From contig NZ_JAELXV010000004.1 of NCBI RefSeq assembly GCF_016427535.1, positions 372,001-436,000 on the forward strand: 64,000 bases of DNA, read 5' to 3'. The stretch comes from Hymenobacter sp. BT559 (GTDB taxonomy: Bacteria > Bacteroidota > Bacteroidia > Cytophagales > Hymenobacteraceae). Below the pieces are notes generated by a model. That model had not been told where the DNA came from, ran no database searches, and saw only the letters and a program-made list of their open reading frames with translations. Within the stretch, counting starts at the first letter, position 1; each line of letters begins with the position of its first letter. Made by a program: the position numbers and the translations under genes. Shown piece by piece: positions 1 through 8,840 of the stretch.

Positions 1-48
1 GCGGGAGGCAAGAAGGAGAATAGCAGCGCAGACACCAAACGCAAGTAG
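1..48 (+). CDS. C-terminal end of an unidentified protein (partial)
   Basis: Reading frame 1 is open from the window edge to a TAG at 46-48 and encodes a short, charged, hydrophilic tail (AGGKKENSSADTKRK). Such Lys/Ser-rich ends are common in Bacteroidetes proteins, but 15 residues identify nothing. An A/T-rich inverted repeat (AAAAGAAA at 107-114 with TTTCTTTT at 129-136) lies downstream and could terminate transcription. It could also be a chance open frame. Confidence 0.35.
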   Translation, partial: AGGKKENSSADTKRK

Positions 49-261
49 GCCGCGCTGGCGGGGCCGGTGAGGGCCCGAACTAACAAAACTAACCAGTAAG
101 GGTTCGAAAAGAAAGTGTGATGAATCGGTTTCTTTTTAGTATAGCAGTGGGCCCAAGCGACCTAGGGCCACCACTGTGGCCGTACTTTCGCTGCTTCAAA
201 TCTGCTGGCTACCCGGGCTTTTGCCGGTGCCGCCCGCGCCTCGCTTCTAGCTACCCAAAAC

Positions 262-1629
262 TTGGAAAGTATTCACCTGATTGCCGTTGGCGGCAGCATT
301 ATGCACAACTTGGCGCTGGCCCTGCACCGGCGCGGCGCCCACGTCACGGGCTCCGACGATGAGATTTTTGAGCCCGCCCGCACCCGCCTAGGTGCCGCCG
401 GCGTGCTACCCGCGGCCGAAGGCTGGTTTCCCGAAAAGATTCACGCCGGGCTAGCGGCCGTTATCGTGGGCATGCACGCCCGGCCCGACAACCCCGAGCT
501 GCTGCGCGCCCAGGAGCTAGGGCTCAAAATATACTCCTTCCCCGAGTACATCTACGAAGCCAGCAAAGACAAGCAGCGCGTAGTCATTGGCGGCTCGCAC
601 GGCAAAACGAGTATCACGGCGCTCATTCTGCACGTGCTGCGCTACCACGGGCGGCAGTTTGACTACGCTGTGGGGGCGCAGCTGGCGGGCTTCGACCTGA
701 TGGTGCAACTGACCGACGACGCGCCGATTATCATCATCGAAGGCGACGAATACCTATCGTCGCCGGTAGACCGGCGCCCCAAGTTTCACTTGTACCAGCA
801 CCACATCGGGGTGATTTCGGGCATCAGCTGGGACCACATCAACGTGTTTCCAACTGAGGAAATCTACCGCGAGCAGTTCGAGATTTTTGCTCGCCAAACA
901 CCCAAGGCCGGCGTGCTCATCTACGACCGCGACGATGAGCAGACCCAGCTCGTGGCTGTGCCGACCAGCCCCGACGTCACCTACGTGGGCTATGGGCCGC
1001 ACGAGCACGTTATTCGAAACGGCCAGACATTCTTGCTCACCAAGCGCGACGACGAAGTACCCATTCAGGTATTTGGCGAGCACAACCTGCGCAATATTTC
1101 GGCCGCCAAGGAGGTGTGCAAGCAGCTGGGCATCAAAGGCAAGGACTTTTACCAGGCCATCACAAGCTTTAAGGGTGCGGCACGGCGGCTCGAATTGGTA
1201 CAGGCCGGCGCTACGTCGGTGGTGTACAAGGACTTTGCCCACGCGCCCAGCAAGCTGCGCGCCACGGCCCAGGCCCTGAAAAAGCAGTTTCCGGCGCGGC
1301 GGCTGGTGGCCTGCCTCGAGCTACACACCTTCAGCTCGCTCAACCCCGACTTCCTGCCGCAGTACGCGCACTGCTTCGACGCGCCCGATGTGGCAGTGGT
1401 GTACTTCAACCCTCACGTGCTGGAGCACAAGCGCCTGCCCCCGCTGGCCCCCGAGGCCGTGGCAGCGGCCTTTCAGCGGCCCGACCTGCGGGTGTTCACG
1501 GATAGCCAAGCCCTGGCCGCCTTTCTGCACGCGCAGGCATGGGCCGATACCAACTTACTGCTGATGACCTCGGGCACCTTCGACGGGCTAGACCTAGCTG
1601 CGCTGGCGGCCGAGGTCACTGAGGGCTAG
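262..1629 (+). CDS. mpl: UDP-N-acetylmuramate:L-alanyl-gamma-D-glutamyl-meso-diaminopimelate ligase
   Basis: Cytoplasmic Mur-family ligase that attaches the recycled tripeptide L-Ala-gamma-D-Glu-meso-DAP to UDP-MurNAc, bypassing MurC, MurD and MurE during peptidoglycan recycling. The 455 residues show the order of the family: an N-terminal Rossmann-like part (IAVGGSIMHNLALAL, then TGSDDEIFEPARTRL), the ATP loop GGSHGKTS at about residues 110-117, the central EGDEYLSSPVD segment, and a C-terminal part with KDFAHAPSKLRATAQAL. The start is TTG; it places the IAVGG motif as close to the N-terminus as in relatives, and no better upstream codon exists. It precedes the BLUF gene on the same strand, with no obvious shared function. 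Confidence 0.93.
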   Translation: MESIHLIAVGGSIMHNLALALHRRGAHVTGSDDEIFEPARTRLGAAGVLPAAEGWFPEKIHAGLAAVIVGMHARPDNPELLRAQELGLKIYSFPEYIYEASKDKQRVVIGGSHGKTSITALILHVLRYHGRQFDYAVGAQLAGFDLMVQLTDDAPIIIIEGDEYLSSPVDRRPKFHLYQHHIGVISGISWDHINVFPTEEIYREQFEIFARQTPKAGVLIYDRDDEQTQLVAVPTSPDVTYVGYGPHEHVIRNGQTFLLTKRDDEVPIQVFGEHNLRNISAAKEVCKQLGIKGKDFYQAITSFKGAARRLELVQAGATSVVYKDFAHAPSKLRATAQALKKQFPARRLVACLELHTFSSLNPDFLPQYAHCFDAPDVAVVYFNPHVLEHKRLPPLAPEAVAAAFQRPDLRVFTDSQALAAFLHAQAWADTNLLLMTSGTFDGLDLAALAAEVTEG

Positions 1630-1737
1630 CAGCAAAGCCTGCCAACAGTGCTTTTTCGCCTCCTAAAGAGTGGTTTTCGGGTAAGCGACCGCTTTGTTCA
1701 GCTTATTCTACCTAAATTGCTTCTTTATCTTCATTCT

Positions 1738-2202
1738 ATGCAACATATTGCCTACATCAGCCGCGCCGTGCGACCCCTCACCGACGAGGATTTGCACGAG
1801 CTGCTGACGCAGTGCCGCCGCGACAATAAGCGCCACCATATTACGGGCGTTCTTTTTTATAGCCACGGAAATATTGCCCAGCTTTTTGAAGGTGAGTCCG
1901 AAGCCATAGACCCTTTGTTTGGGCGCATCTTGCGCGATGGCCGTCATTCGCACGTGCAAAAGCTGATTGACAAGCCAATTGCGGCGCGCAGCTTCGCCGA
2001 CTGGTCAATGGCCTTTCACCCTCTCGAGCCCGAAGCGTTTGAGGCCCTGCAAGGATTTTTACTGCCGCACCACGTGCCCGCGCCCCCCAGCACGCTCACT
2101 ATTGCCGACGCCATGCTCATCGACTTGGTGCGCCTAGCTGTGTTTGGCGGAGCCACGCCGCCCCAGGCCCCCGCGCCAACGGCTGGCCTAGACCAAGCCT
2201 AG
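1738..2202 (+). CDS. BLUF-domain blue-light photoreceptor
   Basis: Single BLUF domain of the FAD-binding blue-light sensor family, 154 residues, cytoplasmic. The residues that hydrogen-bond the flavin are present: Tyr6 (HIAYISRA), Asn30 (RRDNKRHHITG) and Gln48 (IAQLFEGE), followed by the conserved RDGRH block and FADWSMAF with Trp89 and Met91. The ATG at 1738 is chosen because the domain begins directly at residue 3; a longer open frame from 1648 adds only unlike sequence. There is no output domain, so it should signal through a partner. The next gene, 64 bp downstream on the same strand, is a PAS histidine kinase and is a plausible partner (inference from position only). Confidence 0.92.
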   Translation: MQHIAYISRAVRPLTDEDLHELLTQCRRDNKRHHITGVLFYSHGNIAQLFEGESEAIDPLFGRILRDGRHSHVQKLIDKPIAARSFADWSMAFHPLEPEAFEALQGFLLPHHVPAPPSTLTIADAMLIDLVRLAVFGGATPPQAPAPTAGLDQA

Positions 2203-2266
2203 CCGTTGGCCCACCCCCGCAGTGCCCGCTGGGTGCTGCGGGGGTAGGCTTACTTTATGTACTCTC

Positions 2267-4135
2267 ATGCGCGAGCACTCCGAACAAACAATTCTGCGCC
2301 ACGTGCCAGCGGGCGTAGCTACCCTACAGGGCCCTGAGCTTTGCTATGGCTTTGTAAATGAGGCGATGGAAGCGGTACTTGGAGGGCCGGCCCCCGAGGG
2401 TGTGCCCATTGCCAAGCACCCCGGCTTTTTGGCCGCCGACCTGCTCGACGTGATGCAGCGTGTGTACCAATCGGGCCGGCCGTTTATTGCTAAAGCGTAC
2501 TGCCTGGCGCTGCCCGGCCCCGACTCGCCCAACCGCTACTACGACCTCACACTGGAGCCCTTCCGCGAAGCCAGCGAGGTTATTAGCGGCCTGCTGCTAT
2601 TTGCGGTAGATGTCACGGCCCAAGAGGAAGCCCGCCAGCAGGCCCACCGCCTCGAGGTCGAAACCCGCCGCCTCGATACGCGCCTGCGCGTGCTAACCGA
2701 AACGGTGCCTCAGATTACGTTTACGGTCGATGCCAAGGGGCACTACGACTACGTGAGCCCGCAGTGGTACTACTTTACGGGGCAGCCGCCCACGGCGGCC
2801 GTAGATGCCATTTGGCCGCTGCTCATTCACCCCGACGACCGGCTGCGGGTACTCTACCAAGCAGAGGCGGCCCGTGCGGCGGGCGCAGGCTGGAGCTACG
2901 AGTACCGGCTGCGCCGCCACGACGGGCAGTACCGCTGGCTGCTGAGCCGCGCCCTGCCCGAGCAGCTGCATACGCCAGGCGAGCCGGTATTTTGGCACGG
3001 GGCCCTCACCGAGATTCACGACCAGCGCGAGCTGACGGAAGCCCTGCGCCGGGGCGAGGCCGAACTACGCTTTCTGGCCGACAGCATTCCGGAGCTTATC
3101 TGGACGGCCTCAGCCGAAGGGTTTATCGACTACTACAACCGCCACACCAGCGAGTATACGGGCTTGACCCAGGAGGAACTGGGCCCCACGGGCTGGGTCA
3201 ACCTGCTGGCCCCAAAAGAGCAGGCCGAAGCTGCCCGCCAGTGGGTGCACAGCATGGCCACGGGCGAAGCCTTCGAGGGGGTGTTCCGGATGCGGCGCCA
3301 CGATGGGCAGTACCGCTGGCACATCATTCGGGCGCGGCAGCTGGCCGATGGGCAAGGCCTGCGCTGGTTTGGGGCCTGCACCGATGTCGACGACCAGCAC
3401 CGCCTGCGCGAGGTGCTGCAAACCCAGTACAACGAGCTGGCCCGCACCAACCACGACCTCGACACCTTCGTGTACACGGCCTCGCACGACCTGCGGCAGC
3501 CGCTTATCAACCTGCGCGGCTTGTTCGAGGAATTGGCGCGCGTGGCCTCGTTCGACGACCCACAGGCCAGCTCTATGCTGCAGATGGTGGAGGATGCGCT
3601 GGCGCAGCTTGAGCTCACCATCCAAGACCTAGCCGCCACCGTGCAAGACCAGCGCGGCCTGTCGGCCCCCGCCGAGCGGCTCGACCTGCGCAGTATTACC
3701 GACGAGATATTACTGGGCCTGCGCATGCAGTTTGTGCAGGCTGGCGCCACGCTGGAGTTCGACCTTGAGGGCGCACCCACCCTGCACTACGGCCGCGCCA
3801 ACCTGCGCTCCATTCTGCACAATCTGCTCAGCAATGCGCTCAAGTTTGCGCATCCCGAGCGCCCGGCCCACATCCGGGTGCGCAGCTACCTGCAGGATGG
3901 GCAGCCTGTGCTTTCGGTGCAAGACAATGGCCTAGGTATGGTGGTGCCCTCGCCCAACAGCCCAGGCTTCCGGCCCTTTACCCGGCAGCATACGCACGTG
4001 CCCGGGGCCGGCGTAGGCATGTACTTGGTGCAGCGCATCTTAACCAGCCGCGGCGGGCACCTAGAAGTGGCCAGCACCCTGAACGAGGGCACCACCTTCA
4101 CGGTGCACTGGACGGCTGCCCAGCCCGGCGAATAG
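2267..4135 (+). CDS. PAS-repeat sensor histidine kinase
   Basis: Soluble sensor kinase of 622 residues with no transmembrane segment. Three PAS-like domains (about 10-125, 140-260 and 270-390) are followed by the dimerisation helix with phospho-acceptor His407 (ASHDLRQPL) and a HATPase domain with N box (NLLSNALKFA), G1 box (DNGLGM) and G2 box (GAGVGMYLVQRI). PAS2 and PAS3 both carry the sequence RRHDGQYRW, which points to internal duplication. The ATG at 2267 is preferred to the upstream in-frame GTG at 2222. No receiver domain or adjacent response regulator is present. The BLUF gene just upstream suggests light or redox input, but that is inference. Confidence 0.9.
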   Translation: MREHSEQTILRHVPAGVATLQGPELCYGFVNEAMEAVLGGPAPEGVPIAKHPGFLAADLLDVMQRVYQSGRPFIAKAYCLALPGPDSPNRYYDLTLEPFREASEVISGLLLFAVDVTAQEEARQQAHRLEVETRRLDTRLRVLTETVPQITFTVDAKGHYDYVSPQWYYFTGQPPTAAVDAIWPLLIHPDDRLRVLYQAEAARAAGAGWSYEYRLRRHDGQYRWLLSRALPEQLHTPGEPVFWHGALTEIHDQRELTEALRRGEAELRFLADSIPELIWTASAEGFIDYYNRHTSEYTGLTQEELGPTGWVNLLAPKEQAEAARQWVHSMATGEAFEGVFRMRRHDGQYRWHIIRARQLADGQGLRWFGACTDVDDQHRLREVLQTQYNELARTNHDLDTFVYTASHDLRQPLINLRGLFEELARVASFDDPQASSMLQMVEDALAQLELTIQDLAATVQDQRGLSAPAERLDLRSITDEILLGLRMQFVQAGATLEFDLEGAPTLHYGRANLRSILHNLLSNALKFAHPERPAHIRVRSYLQDGQPVLSVQDNGLGMVVPSPNSPGFRPFTRQHTHVPGAGVGMYLVQRILTSRGGHLEVASTLNEGTTFTVHWTAAQPGE

Positions 4136-4160
4136 CCGCCCGCATGACCTATGGTTGCAC

Positions 4161-4190
4161 AAAAAAGCCCGCTACTTAGCGGGCTTCTGG
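4161..4190 (-). terminator. Intrinsic terminator for the minus-strand lipoprotein unit
   Basis: Eight-base stem AAGCCCGC (4165-4172) with GCGGGCTT (4179-4186) and a 6-nt loop. Read on the minus strand the stem is followed directly by a run of T. The arm nearest the coding region overlaps the last codons and stop of the small ORF at 4172-4276. Confidence 0.75.
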
Positions 4191-4276
4191 GGCTTGGGCC
4201 GGCCGCTATCGTTGGCTAGCAGCACGGCGAGGGCCGCGAGCGAAAGGCGCAGTAGCCACTTGGTAGTTGGTTTCAT
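4172..4276 (-). CDS. 34-residue hydrophobic small protein, translationally coupled
   Basis: A 34-codon frame on the minus strand begins with an ATG that overlaps the TGA stop of the upstream lipoprotein gene (ATGA). It encodes a basic N-terminus (MKPTTKWLLR), a hydrophobic helix (LSLAALAVLLAN) and a Pro/Lys-rich tail (RPKPQKPAK). The 3' end forms one arm of the terminator. The 4-base overlap and immediate terminator suggest a real, coupled small membrane or exported peptide. No family is recognised, and a chance ORF cannot be excluded. Confidence 0.45.
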   Translation of the reverse strand: MKPTTKWLLRLSLAALAVLLANDSGRPKPQKPAK

Positions 4277-4845
4277 CTGACGGGGAAAAACGAATTCTCA
4301 TTAAGCACCTGGAACGAGCAGCTGTTGCCGCCCGAGTTGTCGCCGCACGACGACCCAATGATGCGGCTGCCTTCAAAATCGAAAAAGCAGGTGGGGCAGC
4401 CGTTGCCCGTGAGCACGTAGCGCTCGGCATCAGGCGTCAGCAGCAGGGCCCCGTTGCCGGTGTCGCGCAGGGGCAGCGCCATGGCCCGAAAATGGCCATC
4501 GCGCAGGCCCATGCCCACGAGGTAATAGGTAGTTTTCTCTTTGGGCGCGCTAGGCGAAGGGCGCACAAGTATTTTATCTACCACGGTGCCATCGCCAAAC
4601 TCGCGGATAAATGCGGCGGCCAGCACGGCCTGCCCCATACGGAAGGTGGGCGGGCCAGCCGCGTTTACCTGAGCTATCTGGCGGCTGCGGGCGGCGCGGG
4701 CCGCGGCCTCATCGGTGAGGCGCTGAGCCTCGCGGGTGGGGTCGCTGCTTTCGCGCGTGCGGGTAGCCTCGCAGGAGGTGAGCAGCAGCAAGCCCGCCAG
4801 CAAACCCAGCAGCCCGATACCTAACAAACGTGGAAGAAGACGCAT
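4273..4845 (-). CDS. Hypothetical lipoprotein
   Basis: 190-residue protein with a strongly hydrophobic signal sequence ending in a lipobox (LLLLTSC, Cys25), so it is probably lipid-anchored after export. The mature part has an Ala/Arg-rich helix-forming stretch (about 40-60) and then a compact domain with four further cysteines (GCPTC and SSCGDNSGGNSC), which could form disulfides. The ATG at 4845 is preferred to a GTG nine bases upstream because the signal peptide then has a normal n-region. No domain family is recognised. It overlaps the small ORF at 4172-4276 by four bases. Confidence 0.7.
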   Translation of the reverse strand: MRLLPRLLGIGLLGLLAGLLLLTSCEATRTRESSDPTREAQRLTDEAAARAARSRQIAQVNAAGPPTFRMGQAVLAAAFIREFGDGTVVDKILVRPSPSAPKEKTTYYLVGMGLRDGHFRAMALPLRDTGNGALLLTPDAERYVLTGNGCPTCFFDFEGSRIIGSSCGDNSGGNSCSFQVLNENSFFPVR

Positions 4846-4960
4846 GAGTAACACGACAGATTACTAGCTTAATGAAATAAAAATCACCATTCACCTTTTA
4901 ATTTATGCACACTTACTATTTACTAATCAGCTTATTGCCTTAATATAACAACCTCTACTA

Positions 4961-5770
4961 CTAGCGGGGCTTATAGTATTTCTGGGCCTCGGGCAACAGG
5001 CGCTCGATGTCAGCAATGCGGGTAGCATCGGCGGGGTGGCTCGACAAAAACTCGGGAGTACCGCCCTGGCTCTGAGCGGCCATGCGCTGCCAAAAAGGAA
5101 TGGCCTGCGCAGGATTGTAGCCGGCCATGGCCATAAAAATGAGCCCTAGGTGGTCGGCTTCGCTCTCCTGGTTGCGGCTAAACTTGAGCAGCAGCACCTG
5201 GCTGCCCAGCTGGGTGCCGGTGCCCACGGCGCTGGCAAAAATGCTTTGGGTGGCACCGGGGTTTTTGGTGAGGGCCGTGGAGATGGCCGAGGTGCCAAGC
5301 TGCGCCAGCATCTGGTCGCTCATGCGCTCCGAGCCGTGCTTGGCCACGGCGTGGGCTATTTCGTGGCCCATTACTACGGCCAGCCCGGTTTCGTCGCGCG
5401 TGATGGGCAAGATGCCCGTGTACACGGCTACTTTGCCGCCGGGCATGCACCAGGCGTTCACCGTCTTATCGTCCTGAATGAGGTTGAATTCCCACTGGTA
5501 GCCCGCGAGCTGGTCGCTCTGGCCCTGGTCACGGAAGTACTTCTCAACGGCGGCCTGAATGCGCTGGCCCACGCGCCGCACCATGGCTACATCGTTCGCG
5601 TTGGTCGAAAGCTTCGACGTGTTGAGGGTTTCTTTATACTGCGTTACGGCCAGCGAATTCATTTCGCTGTCTGATACCAAGTTGAGCGTGCGGCGGCCCG
5701 TAATAGGCACTGTGGTACAACCAGCTAACAGGGCAATACTCGCGGCAACAATAGCTTTTTTGAACAACAT
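4961..5770 (-). CDS. M48-family zinc metalloprotease lipoprotein
   Basis: 269-residue exported peptidase. A signal sequence with lipobox LLAGC (Cys18) is followed by the M48 catalytic domain: zinc motif HEIAH at residues 136-140 and the third zinc ligand in the later ESEADHLGLIFM motif. It ends with the usual SSHPADATRI segment. This is the size of the LoiP/YcaL-like periplasmic proteases implicated in outer-membrane protein quality control. The start is the ATG at 5770, because the signal peptide begins there; the open frame runs 13 codons further upstream. Between it and the next minus-strand gene (4846-4960) the DNA is AT-rich with no obvious gene. Confidence 0.9.
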   Translation of the reverse strand: MLFKKAIVAASIALLAGCTTVPITGRRTLNLVSDSEMNSLAVTQYKETLNTSKLSTNANDVAMVRRVGQRIQAAVEKYFRDQGQSDQLAGYQWEFNLIQDDKTVNAWCMPGGKVAVYTGILPITRDETGLAVVMGHEIAHAVAKHGSERMSDQMLAQLGTSAISTALTKNPGATQSIFASAVGTGTQLGSQVLLLKFSRNQESEADHLGLIFMAMAGYNPAQAIPFWQRMAAQSQGGTPEFLSSHPADATRIADIERLLPEAQKYYKPR

Positions 5771-6041
5771 ACGAAGGTCGGGTTTTGGGAAAGAAAGAAT
5801 AGCGAACACGGCACCGCCTAGGTGGCAACTAGAAAGCCAACAGTAGCAAGGCGTGGGTGGCAGCTATACGCAACCAGACGGGGAGAATGTTTACTTTGTG
5901 CTTTGGGTATGCAGCCAGCCCGAACGAGCGGCTACTACGAAGGAAATACCACGTCTTGAAAAAAGCTAACTTTCCTATATACTATCCAACTTTTTCCTCG
6001 TTCTCTGCTTTCTGCTTACCCCCCTCTCTCCGCCTCGCCTT

Positions 6042-6656
6042 ATGAAAATCATTTGCATCGGCCGCAACTACGCCGACCACATTGCCGAGCTTCAAAACGA
6101 AACGCCTACCGCGCCCGTCATCTTCCTCAAGCCTGAAACAGCGCTCATCCAGCGCGGCCAGCCGTTTTTCTACCCCGACTTTTCGAAGGATGTGCACTAC
6201 GAGCTGGAGCTGGTGCTGCGCATCAGCAAAAACGGCCGCCACATCGAGGAGCAGTTTGCCCACACCTACTTCGACGCCATTACCCTAGGTATCGATTTCA
6301 CGGCTCGCGACTTGCAAAGCGAGCTGAAGAAGAAGGGCCTGCCCTGGGAGCTAGCCAAGGCCTTCGATGGCTCGGCGCCGCTCTCGCCCACTTTCAAGCC
6401 CGCTACCGAGTTTGCCGATTTCAGCAACATCAACTTCCGGCTGGAGGTAAATGGCGAGGTGCGCCAGCAGGGTAATTCGGGTTTGATGCTGCACCCATTT
6501 GCCAAGATTATCAGCTTCGTATCGCGCTACATCACCCTCAAGCAGGGCGACTTGCTCTTTACGGGCACGCCCGCCGGCGTGGGCCCGGTGCAGCCCGGCG
6601 ACCAGCTGGTGGGCTTTTTGGAAGACGAGAAAATCTTGGATGTGGCCGTGCGCTAG
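6042..6656 (+). CDS. Fumarylacetoacetate hydrolase family protein
   Basis: 204-residue single-domain member of the FAH superfamily (FAHD1-like), which hydrolyses or decarboxylates acylpyruvates or oxaloacetate with a divalent metal. Visible hallmarks are the start KIICIGRNYADHIAE, the acidic metal site VHYELELVLRI, TLGIDFTARDLQ, the lysine of KGLPWELAKAFDGSAPLSP, and the C-terminal LLFTGTPAGVGPVQPGD. The ATG at 6042 matches the normal family N-terminus exactly. It stands alone on the plus strand, so the substrate cannot be inferred from context. Confidence 0.92.
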   Translation: MKIICIGRNYADHIAELQNETPTAPVIFLKPETALIQRGQPFFYPDFSKDVHYELELVLRISKNGRHIEEQFAHTYFDAITLGIDFTARDLQSELKKKGLPWELAKAFDGSAPLSPTFKPATEFADFSNINFRLEVNGEVRQQGNSGLMLHPFAKIISFVSRYITLKQGDLLFTGTPAGVGPVQPGDQLVGFLEDEKILDVAVR

Positions 6657-6740
6657 CGCCTAGGTCAGCTTACGTAAGAAGGAAGACGGCAAGCGCGAGC
6701 TTGCCACAGCGCGAAGTATATTTTGTTGACTATCAAATTT

Positions 6741-8771
6741 ATGCGCCGGCTTGGGCTGTCGGCTGCAGGCGGGTTGCTATTGCTTACTACCGTTAGCCAC
6801 GGCCAAGACGAGGGCGACGACACCACCACCCACCGCGTGAGCGGGCCTATTCGGCCAGCCGCTGCTGCCACGGCCGTAGCGGTGGCGCCGGGCTATTTTT
6901 TGCTGCCCATCATGCCGGGCCAGCAAAATTTTCTGGCGGCCAGCATGGGCGAGCTGCGGCCCAACCACTTTCACGGCGGGCTCGATATTAAGACGGCGAG
7001 CGTCATTAACAAGCCCGTGTACGCGGCGGCCGATGGCTACATCTCCCGCCTCAAGCAATCGTCGTTTGGCTACGGCAACGTACTGTACCTCACGCACCCT
7101 AACGGGCTGACGACGGTGTACGGCCACCTCAACGAGTTTTTGGACCCCGTGCTGACCGAGCTGCGCCAGCATCAGTACGAAAAGCAGACCTACGAGCTAG
7201 AGCTGTTCTTTAAGCCCGGCCAGTACCCAGTGAAGCGCGGCGACATCGTGGCCAAGTCGGGCAATACCGGCGGCTCGGCGGGCCCGCACGTGCACTGGGA
7301 AGTGCGCGACGGCCAAGACCGCCAGCTGAACCCCCTGCAGTGGGGTGGCTTTCCGGAGATACAAGACCACCTAGGGCCTATTTTGCAGGCCCTGGCGGTG
7401 GAGCCGCTGGCCATTACGGCGCGGGTGCGGGGGCAGTTTGAGCGGGCGCTGCTGGTGCCGAAAGTGCAGCCAGCGCCGGGCGCTACTACCGTTTTTCCCG
7501 ACACGGTGGCGTGCGTGGGCCAGGTGGGCCTACTGCTGCAAGGCTTCGACCGCTTTGACCAGGCCTGGAACAAGAATGGTATTCAGCGCGTGACGGTGCG
7601 CGTGAACGGGCAGCCGCACTACCAGCACATTATCGACGCGGTGCCGTTTCCGGATGGCTCGCGGCAGGTCAACAACTTCGTGGACTACGCCTACCACTTT
7701 CAGGCGGGCCGCATGCTGCAAAAGCTGTGGGTAGACGAGGGCAACGACCTGCCGTTTTACACGCCGCCCGGCCTAGGGCAGGGCAAGCTGACCGTGGAAC
7801 CCGGCAAGGTCTATACCGTTGACTACGAGCTCGCCGACTCGTATAATAATAAGGCCACAGCGCGCCTGGTGCTGCGCGGCGAGCCCGCCGAAGACTACGC
7901 CGCGCTGAGCCCGCCTCCAGCGGCCGGCCCGGCCACCAAGCCCCTACTGCGCTACGACATCACGCGCAACCTGCTGCGCGCCGTGGTCACCAACGCGCCC
8001 CTCGACACCGCCGACGTGCCGGCCAACCTTGTGCTGCGCCGCAGCGGCCGCGAGCTGGCCCTGCGCCCCAGCTACCGCAAAGGCCGCGAAACCACTTACC
8101 TCTACGACCTGCGCGCCGGCCTGCCCGACTCGCTGGTCCTAGGGGAGGTATCGAAGCGGTTTGACCGGCAAGTGATGATACCTGCGGGGCAAGAAACTAG
8201 CTACACCACACCGCACCTCAACTTGGTTTTTGGGCCACAAACGCTGTTTTCGCCGCTCTATCTGAGCACGGCCCACCGCCCCGCCACGGCTGCCGCACCC
8301 GAAACTTGGGTGGTAGGCTCGGCCCTCACGCCGCTTTACCTACCGCTGCGCGTTACGCTCAAAACCACTACCCCACCCACCGACCGCGCGCGCACGGCCG
8401 TGTACAGTGTCACGGCCAAGGGTGGCCGCGCCTACGTGGGCGGCAAATGGGACGAGAGCGGTCAGCAGGTCTCGTTTAACACAAAGGTGTTTGGGCAATA
8501 CCGCCTCTACACCGACACCAAGGCGCCCGAAGCTCGCCTGCTAGGCAAGCCGGGCGGCCAGCTACTATTCCGGGTAGGCGATGACTTGTCGGGGCTGGCC
8601 TCGTACCGGCTTTTCGTGGGTGGGCGCTTCCGGCTGCTGCGCTACGAGCACAAAAACAGCACGCTTTTTACTGTGGCGAACGACCCCAACGCCCCGGCCC
8701 TACACGGCCCCGCCGAGCTGCGCCTGACCGACCAAGCCGGTAATGAACGCGTCATTCCGCTGAGCTTGTAA
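6741..8771 (+). CDS. M23-family (LytM) peptidase with large C-terminal region
   Basis: 676-residue secreted protein. A signal peptide (RRLGLSAAGGLLLLTTVSHGQ) precedes the LytM domain with zinc ligands H78-D82 (HFHGGLDI) and H183/H185 (HVHWE), so it can probably cleave peptidoglycan cross-bridges. The remaining roughly 450 residues are beta-rich, resemble Ig-like modules and are typical of long Bacteroidetes M23 proteins; their role is unknown. The ATG at 6741 is used rather than a TTG at 6723. A long bidirectional hairpin lies just downstream. Confidence 0.88.
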   Translation: MRRLGLSAAGGLLLLTTVSHGQDEGDDTTTHRVSGPIRPAAAATAVAVAPGYFLLPIMPGQQNFLAASMGELRPNHFHGGLDIKTASVINKPVYAAADGYISRLKQSSFGYGNVLYLTHPNGLTTVYGHLNEFLDPVLTELRQHQYEKQTYELELFFKPGQYPVKRGDIVAKSGNTGGSAGPHVHWEVRDGQDRQLNPLQWGGFPEIQDHLGPILQALAVEPLAITARVRGQFERALLVPKVQPAPGATTVFPDTVACVGQVGLLLQGFDRFDQAWNKNGIQRVTVRVNGQPHYQHIIDAVPFPDGSRQVNNFVDYAYHFQAGRMLQKLWVDEGNDLPFYTPPGLGQGKLTVEPGKVYTVDYELADSYNNKATARLVLRGEPAEDYAALSPPPAAGPATKPLLRYDITRNLLRAVVTNAPLDTADVPANLVLRRSGRELALRPSYRKGRETTYLYDLRAGLPDSLVLGEVSKRFDRQVMIPAGQETSYTTPHLNLVFGPQTLFSPLYLSTAHRPATAAAPETWVVGSALTPLYLPLRVTLKTTTPPTDRARTAVYSVTAKGGRAYVGGKWDESGQQVSFNTKVFGQYRLYTDTKAPEARLLGKPGGQLLFRVGDDLSGLASYRLFVGGRFRLLRYEHKNSTLFTVANDPNAPALHGPAELRLTDQAGNERVIPLSL

Positions 8772-8780
8772 GAATATCTT

Positions 8781-8837
8781 CAAGCAAATTGCCCCGCTAG
8801 CACTCTCCTAGGGAGCGTTAGCGGGGCAATTTGCTTG
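8781..8837. terminator. Bidirectional terminator, 19-bp perfect stem
   Basis: Arms at 8781-8799 and 8819-8837 are perfectly complementary. The loop contains CCTAGG. It fills the space between the convergent M23 gene and the sensor kinase gene and would fold from either transcript. Confidence 0.8.
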
Positions 8838-8840
8838 GGC

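Noticed and set aside
117..362. 81-codon frame overlapping the start of mpl
   Set aside because: It is in another frame over the 5' part of mpl, has Cys/Arg/Pro-rich composition and no motif.
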